Shown here piece by piece: positions 29,503 through 37,932 of a stretch of 44,645 nucleotides of DNA (positions are counted from its first letter, which is position 1; every line of letters starts with the position of its first letter). The stretch covers positions 1 through 44,645 of the forward strand of contig CALWHN010000005.1 of the NCBI GenBank assembly GCA_944380415.1, read 5' to 3'. Made by a program: the position numbers and the translations under genes. Origin of the DNA: an uncultured Clostridia bacterium. GTDB taxonomy: Bacteria > Bacillota > Clostridia > Christensenellales > UBA1242. Under the pieces are notes generated by a model, which saw only the letters and a list, made by a program, of their open reading frames with translations, did no database searches and was not told where the DNA came from.

Positions 29503-31599
29503 ATGTCAAATCAAAACGCAACAACCTTTGAAATTGAGGTTGGCGGAAGAAAAGTTACATTTGAAACTGGAAAGTTTTGCGAACTTTCAAGCGGAAGTTG
29601 TCTTGTTAGATGTGGCGAAACAGCAGTTTTAGTAAATGTTAACATGAGCGAAACCCCAAGACCGGGGATTGATTTCTTCCCTCTTGGGGTAGATTTTGAA
29701 GAAAAAATGTATGCCGTTGGAAAAATTCCTGGCGGCTTTAAAAGAAGAGAAGGAAGGGCTAGTGACAAAGCAATTTTAACATCAAGGTTAATAGACAGGC
29801 CTCTTCGCCCTCTTTTCCCAAAAGGTTTCTACAACGACGTAACAGTTGTTGCAACGGCGCTTTCTGTTGACCCAAACATTGCGCCAGAACCTCTTGCAAT
29901 GCTTGGTTCAAGCTTTGCATTAAGCATTTCAGACATTCCATTTATGGGCCCAACAGGTTCTGTTTACGTTGGCTTGGTCGACGGCAAGTATGTTATAAAC
30001 CCAGACCTTGAACAACGCGAAAAAAGCCTTATGCACCTTATGTTGAGCGGAACAGAAGAGGCAATTTTAATGGTTGAAGCAGGGGCAAAGGAAGTTTCCG
30101 AAAAACAAATGCTTGACGGAATTATGTTTGGCCATGAAGAAATCAAAAAGATTGTTAGATTCATGAAAGATGTCAAAGCCAAAATTGGAAAGCCTGTAAG
30201 CGAAAAAATTGTTTATGAAACAATTGACCCAGAGCTTGAAAAGGGTGTTAGAGAGTTTGCAACTCCATTGATTGAAAAAGCTCTTTGCGAATTTGATAGG
30301 CAAAAGAGGCAAAAAAATCAAGATGAGGCAAACGAGGAAATTCAGGCTCACTTTGCAGAAAAATATCCAGAGCAAGCTAAGCAAATTGGCGATGTTGTCT
30401 ATAAAATAACAAAGGAAACTGTTCGCTCTAAAATCTTAAACGAAGGCGTTAGACCAGACGGAAGAAAGACAACAGAAATTCGCCCAATTTGGAACGAGGT
30501 TGGCGTTCTTCCAAGAGTTCATGGAAGCGGCGTGTTCACAAGAGGGCAAACCCAGGTTTTGACAACGCTGACCCTTGGAACAATTTCAGACATGCAAAAG
30601 TTGGAAGGTCTTGACGAAGAAGAAACAAAAAGATATATGCACCACTACAACATGCCAGGCTATGCAACCGGAGAGGCAAAGCCTCTTAGAAGCCCCGGAA
30701 GAAGAGAGATTGGCCACGGAGCACTTGCAGAAAGAGCTCTTGAACCAGTTATTCCTTCAGAGGACGAATTCCCATATGCAATCAGGCTTGTTAGCGAAGT
30801 TCTTTCCTCAAACGGCTCTTCATCCATGGCAAGCACATGCGGAAGCACACTTGCGCTTATGGACGGCGGCGTTCCAATTAAAGCCCCTGTTGCAGGAATT
30901 GCAATGGGCCTGATTAAGGACGACGAGAGCAAAAAAGTTGCCGTTCTTTCAGACATTCAAGGCCTTGAAGATTTCCTTGGAGACATGGACTTTAAAGTTA
31001 CAGGAACATCTAAGGGAATTACCGCAATTCAAATGGACATTAAAATTAAGGGAATTGACGAGCAAATTTTAACAACAGCTTTGGAACAAGCAAGACTTGG
31101 AAGGCTTTATATTTTGGACAAGATGCTTTCAGTTATCGACAAGCCAAGACAGCAGCTTTCAAAATATGCTCCAAAAATTATAACATTCCAAATAAATCCA
31201 GATGCAATTAAAGATGTAATTGGTTCTGGCGGAAAAACAATCAATAAAATTATTGATGAAACTGGCGTTAAAATTGATATAACAGACGAAGGAAAGGTTT
31301 TCATTGCAACTCCAGATTCAGAGATGGCCGAAAAGGCAAAGAGAATTATTCTTTCAATTGCAGAAGACTTGGAAGTTGGAAAAATCTATTCCGGAAAAGT
31401 TGTAAAAATAATGCAATTTGGTGCCTTCGTTGAAATTGCGCCGGGAAAGGAAGGAATGATTCACATTTCAAAACTTGCCTCCAAAAGAGTTGAAAAAGTT
31501 GAAGACGTTGTTAAGGAAGGAGACGAGGTTGAAGTTGAAGTTATAAAAATTGACAACAAGGGAAGGGTTGACCTAAAACTTGTTAGCAAACAACAATAA
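29503..31599 (+). CDS. pnp: polyribonucleotide nucleotidyltransferase (PNPase)
   Basis: A 698-residue 3'-5' phosphorolytic RNase of mRNA decay. It has two RNase PH domains (about 10-220 and 300-540), the linking helical domain, a KH domain ([15 protein letters not shown] near 562-576) and a C-terminal S1 domain ([20 protein letters not shown]). Catalytic-site sequence [12 protein letters not shown] is intact. AAGGAG lies 7 nt before the ATG. It follows rpsO and overlaps nothing; rpmE comes 10 bp later with its own GGAGG. Confidence 0.98.
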   Translation: MSNQNATTFEIEVGGRKVTFETGKFCELSSGSCLVRCGETAVLVNVNMSETPRPGIDFFPLGVDFEEKMYAVGKIPGGFKRREGRASDKAILTSRLIDRPLRPLFPKGFYNDVTVVATALSVDPNIAPEPLAMLGSSFALSISDIPFMGPTGSVYVGLVDGKYVINPDLEQREKSLMHLMLSGTEEAILMVEAGAKEVSEKQMLDGIMFGHEEIKKIVRFMKDVKAKIGKPVSEKIVYETIDPELEKGVREFATPLIEKALCEFDRQKRQKNQDEANEEIQAHFAEKYPEQAKQIGDVVYKITKETVRSKILNEGVRPDGRKTTEIRPIWNEVGVLPRVHGSGVFTRGQTQVLTTLTLGTISDMQKLEGLDEEETKRYMHHYNMPGYATGEAKPLRSPGRREIGHGALAERALEPVIPSEDEFPYAIRLVSEVLSSNGSSSMASTCGSTLALMDGGVPIKAPVAGIAMGLIKDDESKKVAVLSDIQGLEDFLGDMDFKVTGTSKGITAIQMDIKIKGIDEQILTTALEQARLGRLYILDKMLSVIDKPRQQLSKYAPKIITFQINPDAIKDVIGSGGKTINKIIDETGVKIDITDEGKVFIATPDSEMAEKAKRIILSIAEDLEVGKIYSGKVVKIMQFGAFVEIAPGKEGMIHISKLASKRVEKVEDVVKEGDEVEVEVIKIDNKGRVDLKLVSKQQ

Positions 31600-31609
31600 G
31601 GAGGGAAAA

Positions 31610-31813
31610 ATGAAAGAAAATATCCACCCAAACTATCATCAAATCAAAGTTACCTGTGCATGCGGAAACACTTTTATAACCGGCTCCACATATGAGGGAG
31701 AGGAAATGAAAATTGACATTTGCAACAAATGCCATCCGTTCTTTACAGGAAAACAAAAGATTGTTGACACAAGCGGTCGTGTTGAAAGATTCAACAAAAG
31801 AATTGGAAAATAA
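31610..31813 (+). CDS. rpmE: 50S ribosomal protein L31
   Basis: A 67-residue L31 of the zinc-binding (C+) type: CACG near residue 14-17 and [10 protein letters not shown] near 36-45 provide the four cysteines. The start is the ATG at 31610 behind AGGAGG, which overlaps the pnp stop region by only a few bases. Position behind pnp is unusual: L31 is often next to rho or prfA genes (prfA is found at 37933 here, 6 kb on). Confidence 0.97.
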   Translation: MKENIHPNYHQIKVTCACGNTFITGSTYEGEEMKIDICNKCHPFFTGKQKIVDTSGRVERFNKRIGK

Positions 31814-31816
31814 CAA

Positions 31817-31846
31817 AAAAAACAAGCAAATTGCTTGTTTTTTTTA
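31817..31846 (+). terminator. terminator of the rpsO-pnp-rpmE operon
   Basis: Stem AACAAGCAA/TTGCTTGTT (31821-31829 with 31831-31839) with a long T-run. Confidence 0.85.
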
Positions 31847-31866
31847 TAATTTTCACAAAAAATTTC

Positions 31867-32025
31867 TTATAGACGGTTGTAAAGCTCAGCCGCATGGTTT
31901 GAAACATTTTGGCTTACTTCTGCTTGAAAAGTTAAAGCAAATGCAACACATGCAACAATTCCTTGCAGAAGAGAAGTTGCAACTGTTTTAGCAATGTTTG
32001 TTTTTTCATCTAAAAATTTTCCCAT
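31867..32025 (-). CDS. small single-helix membrane peptide
   Basis: A 52-residue protein of unknown family, with a charged N-terminus (MGKFLDEK) and one membrane helix (about 13-33, VATSLLQGIVACVAFALTF). The start is supported by a GGAGGG site 9 nt upstream; a longer in-frame opening of 16 residues lacks one. It is divergent from the three-paralog cluster and uses a promoter that overlaps theirs. Confidence 0.65.
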   Translation of the reverse strand: MGKFLDEKTNIAKTVATSLLQGIVACVAFALTFQAEVSQNVSNHAAELYNRL

Positions 32026-32044
32026 TTTTGTTCCCTCCAAACGG

Positions 32045-32073
32045 AGTTTAACACATTGTTTTGACAATGTCAA
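32045..32073 (-). promoter_or_regulatory. promoter of the small membrane peptide
   Basis: Minus strand: -35 TTGACA (32068-32073), 17-bp spacer, extended -10 TGT-TAAACT (32045-32050 core). The -35 lies in the palindrome TTGACA-A-TGTCAA (32061-32073). Confidence 0.8.
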
Positions 32074-32076
32074 CCC

Positions 32077-32105
32077 TTGACATACTCGCGGCGTTGAGAT
32101 ATAAT
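32077..32105 (+). promoter_or_regulatory. consensus promoter of paralog 1, leaderless
   Basis: -35 TTGACA (32077-32082), 17-bp spacer, -10 TATAAT (32100-32105), 7 nt to the ATG at 32113. It is a perfect match on both boxes. Confidence 0.9.
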
Positions 32106-32112
32106 TTTAAAC

Positions 32113-33546
32113 ATGGAAAATACAGTTAAAATTGGAGAAGTTGAAATTTTAGAAAGGCTTGAACCGCTTGATGAGGCCGGAATAAAAGATCCTAAATTCA
32201 ATGTTAAAGTTGGCGAAAAAGAAGTTTGTTTTGAGTCAATCAACGAATTTGTTAGCAAAACATTAATTGGGCTTAACAATTGGTTTCTTCTAAGGCGCGA
32301 GAAGCTTTTGGATTGTCAAGATGAAAAGGCCAATCAAGCGGCGGAAAGATTGTACTATGTCTTTAAAACTTTCGAAGATGGGCAAATTGACAGAGAAGTT
32401 TTTTTAAAATTGATGAGTGAAGACCTTCCAAAGGTTATCGATTACGCTCCCGTTGAAAATTTTGGATTTAAATTTAAGGAAGTTTTTGGTAAAGCCATTA
32501 ATAATTTGGGCCATAGCAATTTTCATATATTTTGTCGAGGTTTTGTGCGCAGCCGCTTTGAAGAGCCAGTCTGTGTTCCACTCTATAAAAATGGAAGCGA
32601 ATTTAAGGAATTAATTGGAAACTATATCTGCATTCGCTTGTTTAAAGATTTTAAACATTCTGTTGTGAAAAATCTTGAAACCTTCAACGAAGCTTACATG
32701 AGGAATTTTATTGAAAAAAGCCCAAGAAATAACAGATTGAAATTGTTCTACGACAAGATTTCGGGAAATTATTATGGCGATTTTTTTAGAGAGGAATTTT
32801 TAAAGGAATTTAAAGGAATTAAAGAGGATTTATATGATGCTTTTAAAGAAATGCAGATAAAAACCTTTACTGACATAAAAGAAAGCCTTTACAGCCTGGA
32901 CGAAAAGGATGTTGACCAGGAAAAATCAAACGAGCTTGGCGTCAAGGTCTATGAAATTGGAGATCAACCAAAGAAAATGCTTCTTCATGTTACAAGGATG
33001 CGAAAGAGAGAAACTATCAAGAGAGACAATTTGGCCGAACTTAAAGAAAGATTTCTTCCCCAGGAGGGAAGGGCGGGCAAGGCAAACGACCATATTTCTC
33101 TTTCATACATTGACAATTCGGATATCAAAGCTTTCGAATCGCCAAATGACTATATTTCAGTAATTTATGGAAGCGACATTCCAAGCGACCATTTGCTAAC
33201 AATTAGCAATAAGGACGCTTACACCGAGAGAGAGGAAACGCCAGAGGAGGCGCCATATAGCAGTCAAGTTGCATGTTATCTCTCAGCAAAAGATTTGCTT
33301 GAAGAAACAGCTTTTTTCAATGAAGTTGCAATAATTAAGGCTGATGAGGTTGGGGGGAAAGGTGAAAAGCCTAATTTTCCAATTGCAATTTTCTGCAACG
33401 GAGATATAACTGAAAAGGATGTTGATGCTGCAAAATATCTAAATTTGCCAATTGTCCACTCAACAACAAAGAAGATTTTGGCCAATATTTATGCGGCATC
33501 TGGAGTTGGATTTCTAAACGCCGATGCCTTTGAGCAAGAGTTTTAG
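32113..33546 (+). CDS. unknown protein, paralog 1 of a three-gene cluster
   Basis: A 477-residue soluble protein with no signal peptide. The N-terminal part (1-270) is helical and variable; a shared block starts near residue 250 (IKEDLYDAFKEMQ, then SLY, DVDQ, LGVKVYEIG). The C-terminal domain (287-477) has LLHVT (His292), ISLSYIDNS (Tyr332), VIYGSDIP, HLLTISNKDAYT, FFNEVAI (Glu404) and FCNGDITEKDV. No ribosome site; a perfect promoter ends 7 nt before the ATG, so the mRNA should be leaderless. No recognised family. The H/Y/E spacing (40 and 72 residues) resembles some ADP-ribosyltransferases, but the fold is not shown. Confidence 0.8.
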   Translation: MENTVKIGEVEILERLEPLDEAGIKDPKFNVKVGEKEVCFESINEFVSKTLIGLNNWFLLRREKLLDCQDEKANQAAERLYYVFKTFEDGQIDREVFLKLMSEDLPKVIDYAPVENFGFKFKEVFGKAINNLGHSNFHIFCRGFVRSRFEEPVCVPLYKNGSEFKELIGNYICIRLFKDFKHSVVKNLETFNEAYMRNFIEKSPRNNRLKLFYDKISGNYYGDFFREEFLKEFKGIKEDLYDAFKEMQIKTFTDIKESLYSLDEKDVDQEKSNELGVKVYEIGDQPKKMLLHVTRMRKRETIKRDNLAELKERFLPQEGRAGKANDHISLSYIDNSDIKAFESPNDYISVIYGSDIPSDHLLTISNKDAYTEREETPEEAPYSSQVACYLSAKDLLEETAFFNEVAIIKADEVGGKGEKPNFPIAIFCNGDITEKDVDAAKYLNLPIVHSTTKKILANIYAASGVGFLNADAFEQEF

Positions 33547-33553
33547 TTCGACC

Positions 33554-33582
33554 TTGACATTGCGTTTTATGTAGGATATAAT
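33554..33582 (+). promoter_or_regulatory. consensus promoter of paralog 2, leaderless
   Basis: -35 TTGACA (33554-33559), 17-bp spacer, -10 TATAAT (33577-33582), 7 nt to the ATG at 33590, the same layout as the promoter of paralog 1. Confidence 0.9.
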
Positions 33583-33589
33583 TAAACAG

Positions 33590-34957
33590 ATGATAAAAAG
33601 CGGCGAAGAAATAATATATAAAATTTTTAAACAGCCAGTTCAGCAGTTAAGGCTAAATTTATTGATCCACAGATTTTTAAGAGGCCAAAATCTTTTGGCA
33701 GAAACAGATTTTGAAAAAGAAAGAGATGTTGACGCTCTTTTAAATTTATTGGATCAAGACCTAACTAGAAATGAAAACAGACAAAAGTTAAAACTTTATG
33801 AAAAAAGCCTAAAAAAATATTGCCCAGTTGAAACTGTTCCTAAAAACATTAAAAAAATTGTTTTCGTCGCTTTTTCGCTTGAAAATGTGACATATGCAAA
33901 TCAGCCAATAGTATCTAGATATAATGAAAATTTTTTAAATTCAAATTGTATAATAAATATAAAGAATTTTTCTGGATTTTACAGCCATTTTTTAAAAAAT
34001 TATATAACAATCAATCTTTTTAACGATTTTTATGAAGATGTTTTGGTAAACCTTGAGTCGTTTGTTTATTCATATAAAAAGGGCCTTTTAAAAAAGTCTG
34101 AGCGAAATGACAGGCTTCAAAGATTTTATAACTTACTTTCTTCCAAGGACGGCGAAATTTTTTCGGCGGACCTTTCAAAGTTCGTTGGAATTAAAGAGGA
34201 CTTATATGATGTCTTTAAGGAGATGCAGCAGGTTGCTTTTAACAGCATAAAAGAAAGCCTATATCTTCCAAAGCAGGAAGATTTGGACCAACGCAGGACA
34301 GAGCGCTTTGGTGTTAAAGTTTACAACATTGGCTCTTCTCAGAAAAAACTCTTGTTGCACGTAACAAGTTTTAGTCGAAAATGGAGGAGAAATTCTCCAG
34401 AAAAGCTAAAAGTTTTTAGAGGCAAGGGCCCTGTTTCAATTAAGCATTCAATCCTTCCAGAAAGGGGAAGAAGAGGAAAGGCAAACGATTTTATTTCGCT
34501 TTCCTATGTTGACAATTCAGATCTTAAAACATTTAGAGATATCGGACATTTTGTTTGTTTGGTCTACGGGAACAACATTCCAAACGACCACTTGATTACA
34601 ATCAGTAACATGGACGCCTTCACCGAAAGATCTCAAACAGCAGAGGGAGCAGTTTTTAGCGACCAAAAACCCTTCTATTCTTCCGCCGACGACCTTTTGG
34701 ATTCAACAAAGGTTGTAAACGAAATTGCGGTTATAAAAAGAGACGATTTTGGGGAAGAAGTTGGAGAGCCAAATCTTCCAATTGCGGTCTTTTGCAATGG
34801 TTTTATAACGGAGGAAGATGTTAGATGTGCAAGACGATTTAATGTTCCAATTATCTTCTCTGAAACATATAAAAATATGGAATGCGAAGGCTACAGTTTT
34901 GAAGGAATGGTTTATTTCTATGATTCAGATTGTATTGAAAGCGAGGCGGTTTTGTGA
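33590..34957 (+). CDS. unknown protein, paralog 2 of a three-gene cluster
   Basis: A 455-residue relative of paralog 1. Shared block: IKEDLYDVFKEMQ, FGVKVYNIGSSQKK, then LLHVT (His257), ISLSYVDNS (Tyr306), LVYGNNIPNDH, TISNMDAFT, VNEIAVIK (Glu378) and VFCNGFITEEDV. The N-terminal 200 residues keep the helical style but diverge more. The start is leaderless, like paralog 1. The end overlaps the next GTG (GTGA) by 4 bp, so paralogs 2 and 3 are coupled. Function unknown. Confidence 0.8.
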   Translation: MIKSGEEIIYKIFKQPVQQLRLNLLIHRFLRGQNLLAETDFEKERDVDALLNLLDQDLTRNENRQKLKLYEKSLKKYCPVETVPKNIKKIVFVAFSLENVTYANQPIVSRYNENFLNSNCIINIKNFSGFYSHFLKNYITINLFNDFYEDVLVNLESFVYSYKKGLLKKSERNDRLQRFYNLLSSKDGEIFSADLSKFVGIKEDLYDVFKEMQQVAFNSIKESLYLPKQEDLDQRRTERFGVKVYNIGSSQKKLLLHVTSFSRKWRRNSPEKLKVFRGKGPVSIKHSILPERGRRGKANDFISLSYVDNSDLKTFRDIGHFVCLVYGNNIPNDHLITISNMDAFTERSQTAEGAVFSDQKPFYSSADDLLDSTKVVNEIAVIKRDDFGEEVGEPNLPIAVFCNGFITEEDVRCARRFNVPIIFSETYKNMECEGYSFEGMVYFYDSDCIESEAVL

Positions 34958-36138
34958 AAATGAAATATGATTATGATGAAAGAAGAAGCAACCTTATAAC
35001 AAGGCAAGAAATTGCTTGTTTTCTGTTTGCACTAAAAAATAAAATTATTCCAGAAGATGAAACAACGGAAATTTTAAAACAAAAATTAATAGAGGGGCCA
35101 ACGGGGTTTGACAAAAATTCACTGAGTGCTTTTGCAAGCAAAAAGAAAGAAATTTTAAAAAAATTTAAAGAAATTCCTTTTTCAAGCTTTAAAAATGCGC
35201 CAATTGAGGTTTTAAGAGAAGTTTTTTGTGTAAAAGTCTTTCAGGATAGTTATAAAAACGTTATGACAAATTTAAAAACTTTCAACGAAGCTTTTCAAAA
35301 GGGATTTTTAAATGAAAAAGACAATTTTAAAAGGCTTGGAGAAGTTTTTAATTTGTTAAACTCAAACAAGGAAATTATAAACAGTGTTAACCTGGAAAGA
35401 TATTCCGGCTTAAAAGAAGTTTTGTATGACGCCTTTAAAGAGATGCAAGAGCAAACTTTTTCCGACATTAAAAAAAGCCTTTACACTTTGGAAGAGGCGG
35501 ACATAGACCAAAAGCTTTCAGAGAATTTGGGCGTTACGGTTTACAAAATTGGAAAGCAGCCAAAGAAAATGCTTATGCACGTTAGTTGGATTGAAAAAAA
35601 GAACATGCAAAGCGAGGGGGATTATTTTGAGCCAAAGGGAAAGAAAAATGTTTTAAGCGAATACATTGCGCTAAGCTATGTTGATAACGGCCATTTAAAA
35701 ACCTACAGGAATTTGGACGATTATATAACAGTTATTTATGGAAGAGATATTCCTCAGGACCACCTCGTTGCAATAAGTGATAAGGACGCCTTTGTTTCAT
35801 ATGAGTGGCCAAGCGAAGACGTAAAGGAAAAGGGCGAAGAGAAGGGGCTTGGAACAACGGTTAGCAACCAAAAGCAGCTTTTTCTTGGCGCGAAAGAGCT
35901 TTTGGAAAGAACCCAGGTTTTTAACGAAATTTCAATTCTAAGGCAAGACGCTGCTTCTCAAAATCCAATTACAACAAGGCCAATTGCAGTTTTTTGCAGA
36001 AGGGAAATTTCCGACGCAGACGTTTCGTTTGCAAAAAAATATGGCCTTCCAATTGTCCTGTCCAATGCAAATTACAGCTATAAATCCCAGTGGACGGATA
36101 AAACGCGCTTTGACAACACGGACTACTTGGAGATGTGA
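34954..36138 (+). CDS. unknown protein, paralog 3 of a three-gene cluster
   Basis: A 394-residue member, shorter at the N-terminus. It keeps LKEVLYDAFKEMQ, LGVTVYKIGKQPKK, MHVS (His209, HVS rather than HVT), IALSYVDNG (Tyr242), VIYGRDIPQDH, AISDKDAFV, FNEISIL (Glu325) and VFCRREISDADV. The GTG at 34954 overlaps the previous TGA by 4 bp; an ATG at 34960 is the alternative. A GAGGCGG-like site precedes it, so unlike its sisters it is translated by re-initiation or a weak ribosome site. A poly-A/T hairpin terminator follows. Confidence 0.78.
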   Translation: MKMKYDYDERRSNLITRQEIACFLFALKNKIIPEDETTEILKQKLIEGPTGFDKNSLSAFASKKKEILKKFKEIPFSSFKNAPIEVLREVFCVKVFQDSYKNVMTNLKTFNEAFQKGFLNEKDNFKRLGEVFNLLNSNKEIINSVNLERYSGLKEVLYDAFKEMQEQTFSDIKKSLYTLEEADIDQKLSENLGVTVYKIGKQPKKMLMHVSWIEKKNMQSEGDYFEPKGKKNVLSEYIALSYVDNGHLKTYRNLDDYITVIYGRDIPQDHLVAISDKDAFVSYEWPSEDVKEKGEEKGLGTTVSNQKQLFLGAKELLERTQVFNEISILRQDAASQNPITTRPIAVFCRREISDADVSFAKKYGLPIVLSNANYSYKSQWTDKTRFDNTDYLEM

Positions 36139-36150
36139 ATTAATAAAATA

Positions 36151-36188
36151 AAAAACAAACAATAAAAAATTTGTTTGTTTTTTTGTTT
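36151..36188 (+). terminator. terminator after the paralog cluster
   Basis: Arms 36153-36162 and 36171-36180 pair perfectly (AAACAAACAA/TTGTTTGTTT) with an 8-nt loop and a T-run. The -35 region of the next gene would overlap it. Confidence 0.75.
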
Positions 36189-36207
36189 TAGTGTCAATAA
36201 TCTAATC

Positions 36208-37914
36208 ATGACATCTTTTCCAGTTATCAATGGAAGCGCAATAGCAGATGGAAAGAGCAGGGCAATTGCTTGGGTTAATCCAAAGGGAAAAATTGACCTC
36301 GTTTCTTTCAAAGGCAAAAAGAATTTTATGGGTTCAAAAATTCCCTTTCTGAGGGGAATTGCATTTTTAGTTTTTGGAATTTACATTTTTATTGCTTCGC
36401 TTGGAAAAAGTCAGCTTGGAACAAAGACGGGAAAGGGTGAGGAATTTGAAGAAAAAATTGCAAAAAAACTAAAAGTTTCACCAATTGTTGTAACTTTAAC
36501 AATTTCGGGGGCAATTGGAGCACTTGTTGGCTTTTTGGGCTTAATTTTGATTCCATATTTCTTTTTCTCAATGCTTTTAGATAAGGGCCTGGACTTATAT
36601 CTGGTTGCATTCATCATGGCTCTTTTAAGAGTTGGCCTTTTAATTTTAATTTTGCTTTCTCTTAGATTTATTCCATCTATGAGACAGCTCTATCGAAATA
36701 ATGCCGCAGGGAACCTTGCGGTTGCAAGCCACGAGGGAAAGCGCCTTGACTCTCACTATCTCTCAACAAATTTTTTAAACTTTGTTGTTTGGGGTTTTAT
36801 TCTTTCATTTTTTGTGGTATCATTTGTTGTTGCAGAAATTAATTTCTTTTTTAAGTTTTTAATTAATTTAGCAGTTACATTTGCGGCTTTTTCGCTTGTT
36901 TATGAATTTTTAAAGCTTTTTGAGTTCAAAAACAATTTATTTGCAAAAATTGTTACAAATCCAATTGCATATTTGACAAGCGAAATTCCAACCCAAACGG
37001 AAAGAGAAACGGCGTTTTCTGCGCTTAGCGAGGTTGTTTTAATGGAAGAAAACGAGGATAGAATTGTTAGAAAAGTTGGGCCCGGAGTTGCCTTTAGCGT
37101 TGCCTACAGCGAGGTTAAACAAAGGCTTTTGGACGCGGGGATAAGCGATCCGGCCGAAGCGGACTGGCTTATTGCAAGCGCGCTTAACATTGGCCGCGGC
37201 GAAGTTAAAATGCTTACAAATTTAACGTCAGAGCAATATAAAAAAATTAAAAACGCTCTTGCAAAGCGCGAAAAAAGAATGCCAATTTCAAAAATTTTCA
37301 ATCTTGCTTGTTTTTATGGAAGAGATTTTTATGTTGACAAAAATGTTCTCTCTCCAAGGCAAGAAACAGAGCTTGTTGCAGAAGAGGCCATAAAGGAGGC
37401 CAAAAAGTTCATAGACCAGCCAAAAGTTTTGGATTTAATGACGGGAAGCGGAGTTATTGCCGTTACTGTTGCACTTGAAACAAATTCAACAGTTTTTGCA
37501 AGCGATGTTTCAAAGGCTGCGCTAGAGGTTGCAAAGAAGAACGCAAAGGCAATTGGCGCAAAGGTTAAGTTTGTTGAAAGCGACCTGTTCAAAGCGTTTA
37601 AACGCGAAAAATTTGACATTATCGTTTCAAATCCGCCATACATTGCGTCAAAGGAAATTTTGACGTTGGATGACGAGGTTAAAAAATATGACCCGTTAAT
37701 TTCTCTTGACGGCGGAGAAGACGGCCTCTATTTCTATCGCGAAATTGCAAATGTTTCGCCCAAATTTTTAAAGGAGGGCGGCGAGCTGATTTTGGAGATT
37801 GGAAGTACCCAAGGCGGAAGCGTTAAAAAATTGTTGCAAAATAACTTTAAAAATATTAAAATAAAAAAAGATTATAGTGGTAACGACAGAATTGTTGTTG
37901 CAACAAAGAAATAG
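36208..37914 (+). CDS. prmC: DUF1385-PrmC fusion: release-factor glutamine methyltransferase
   Basis: A 568-residue protein in two parts. Residues 1-275 are a DUF1385-like membrane module with about four to five helices (40-62, 95-118, 120-150, 195-225), opening with PVINGSAIADGKSRAIAW. Residues 285-568 are a full PrmC: an N-terminal helical domain with DPAEADWLIASAL, motif I VLDLMTGSGVIAVTV and catalytic NPPY (475-478). PrmC methylates the GGQ glutamine of release factors, and prfA follows 18 bp downstream. In related genomes DUF1385 and prmC are neighbouring genes; here they are joined in one frame. AATAAT lies 6 nt before the ATG, a possible leaderless start. Confidence 0.88.
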   Translation: MTSFPVINGSAIADGKSRAIAWVNPKGKIDLVSFKGKKNFMGSKIPFLRGIAFLVFGIYIFIASLGKSQLGTKTGKGEEFEEKIAKKLKVSPIVVTLTISGAIGALVGFLGLILIPYFFFSMLLDKGLDLYLVAFIMALLRVGLLILILLSLRFIPSMRQLYRNNAAGNLAVASHEGKRLDSHYLSTNFLNFVVWGFILSFFVVSFVVAEINFFFKFLINLAVTFAAFSLVYEFLKLFEFKNNLFAKIVTNPIAYLTSEIPTQTERETAFSALSEVVLMEENEDRIVRKVGPGVAFSVAYSEVKQRLLDAGISDPAEADWLIASALNIGRGEVKMLTNLTSEQYKKIKNALAKREKRMPISKIFNLACFYGRDFYVDKNVLSPRQETELVAEEAIKEAKKFIDQPKVLDLMTGSGVIAVTVALETNSTVFASDVSKAALEVAKKNAKAIGAKVKFVESDLFKAFKREKFDIIVSNPPYIASKEILTLDDEVKKYDPLISLDGGEDGLYFYREIANVSPKFLKEGGELILEIGSTQGGSVKKLLQNNFKNIKIKKDYSGNDRIVVATKK

Positions 37915-37932
37915 ATACACAGGGAAAATTTT

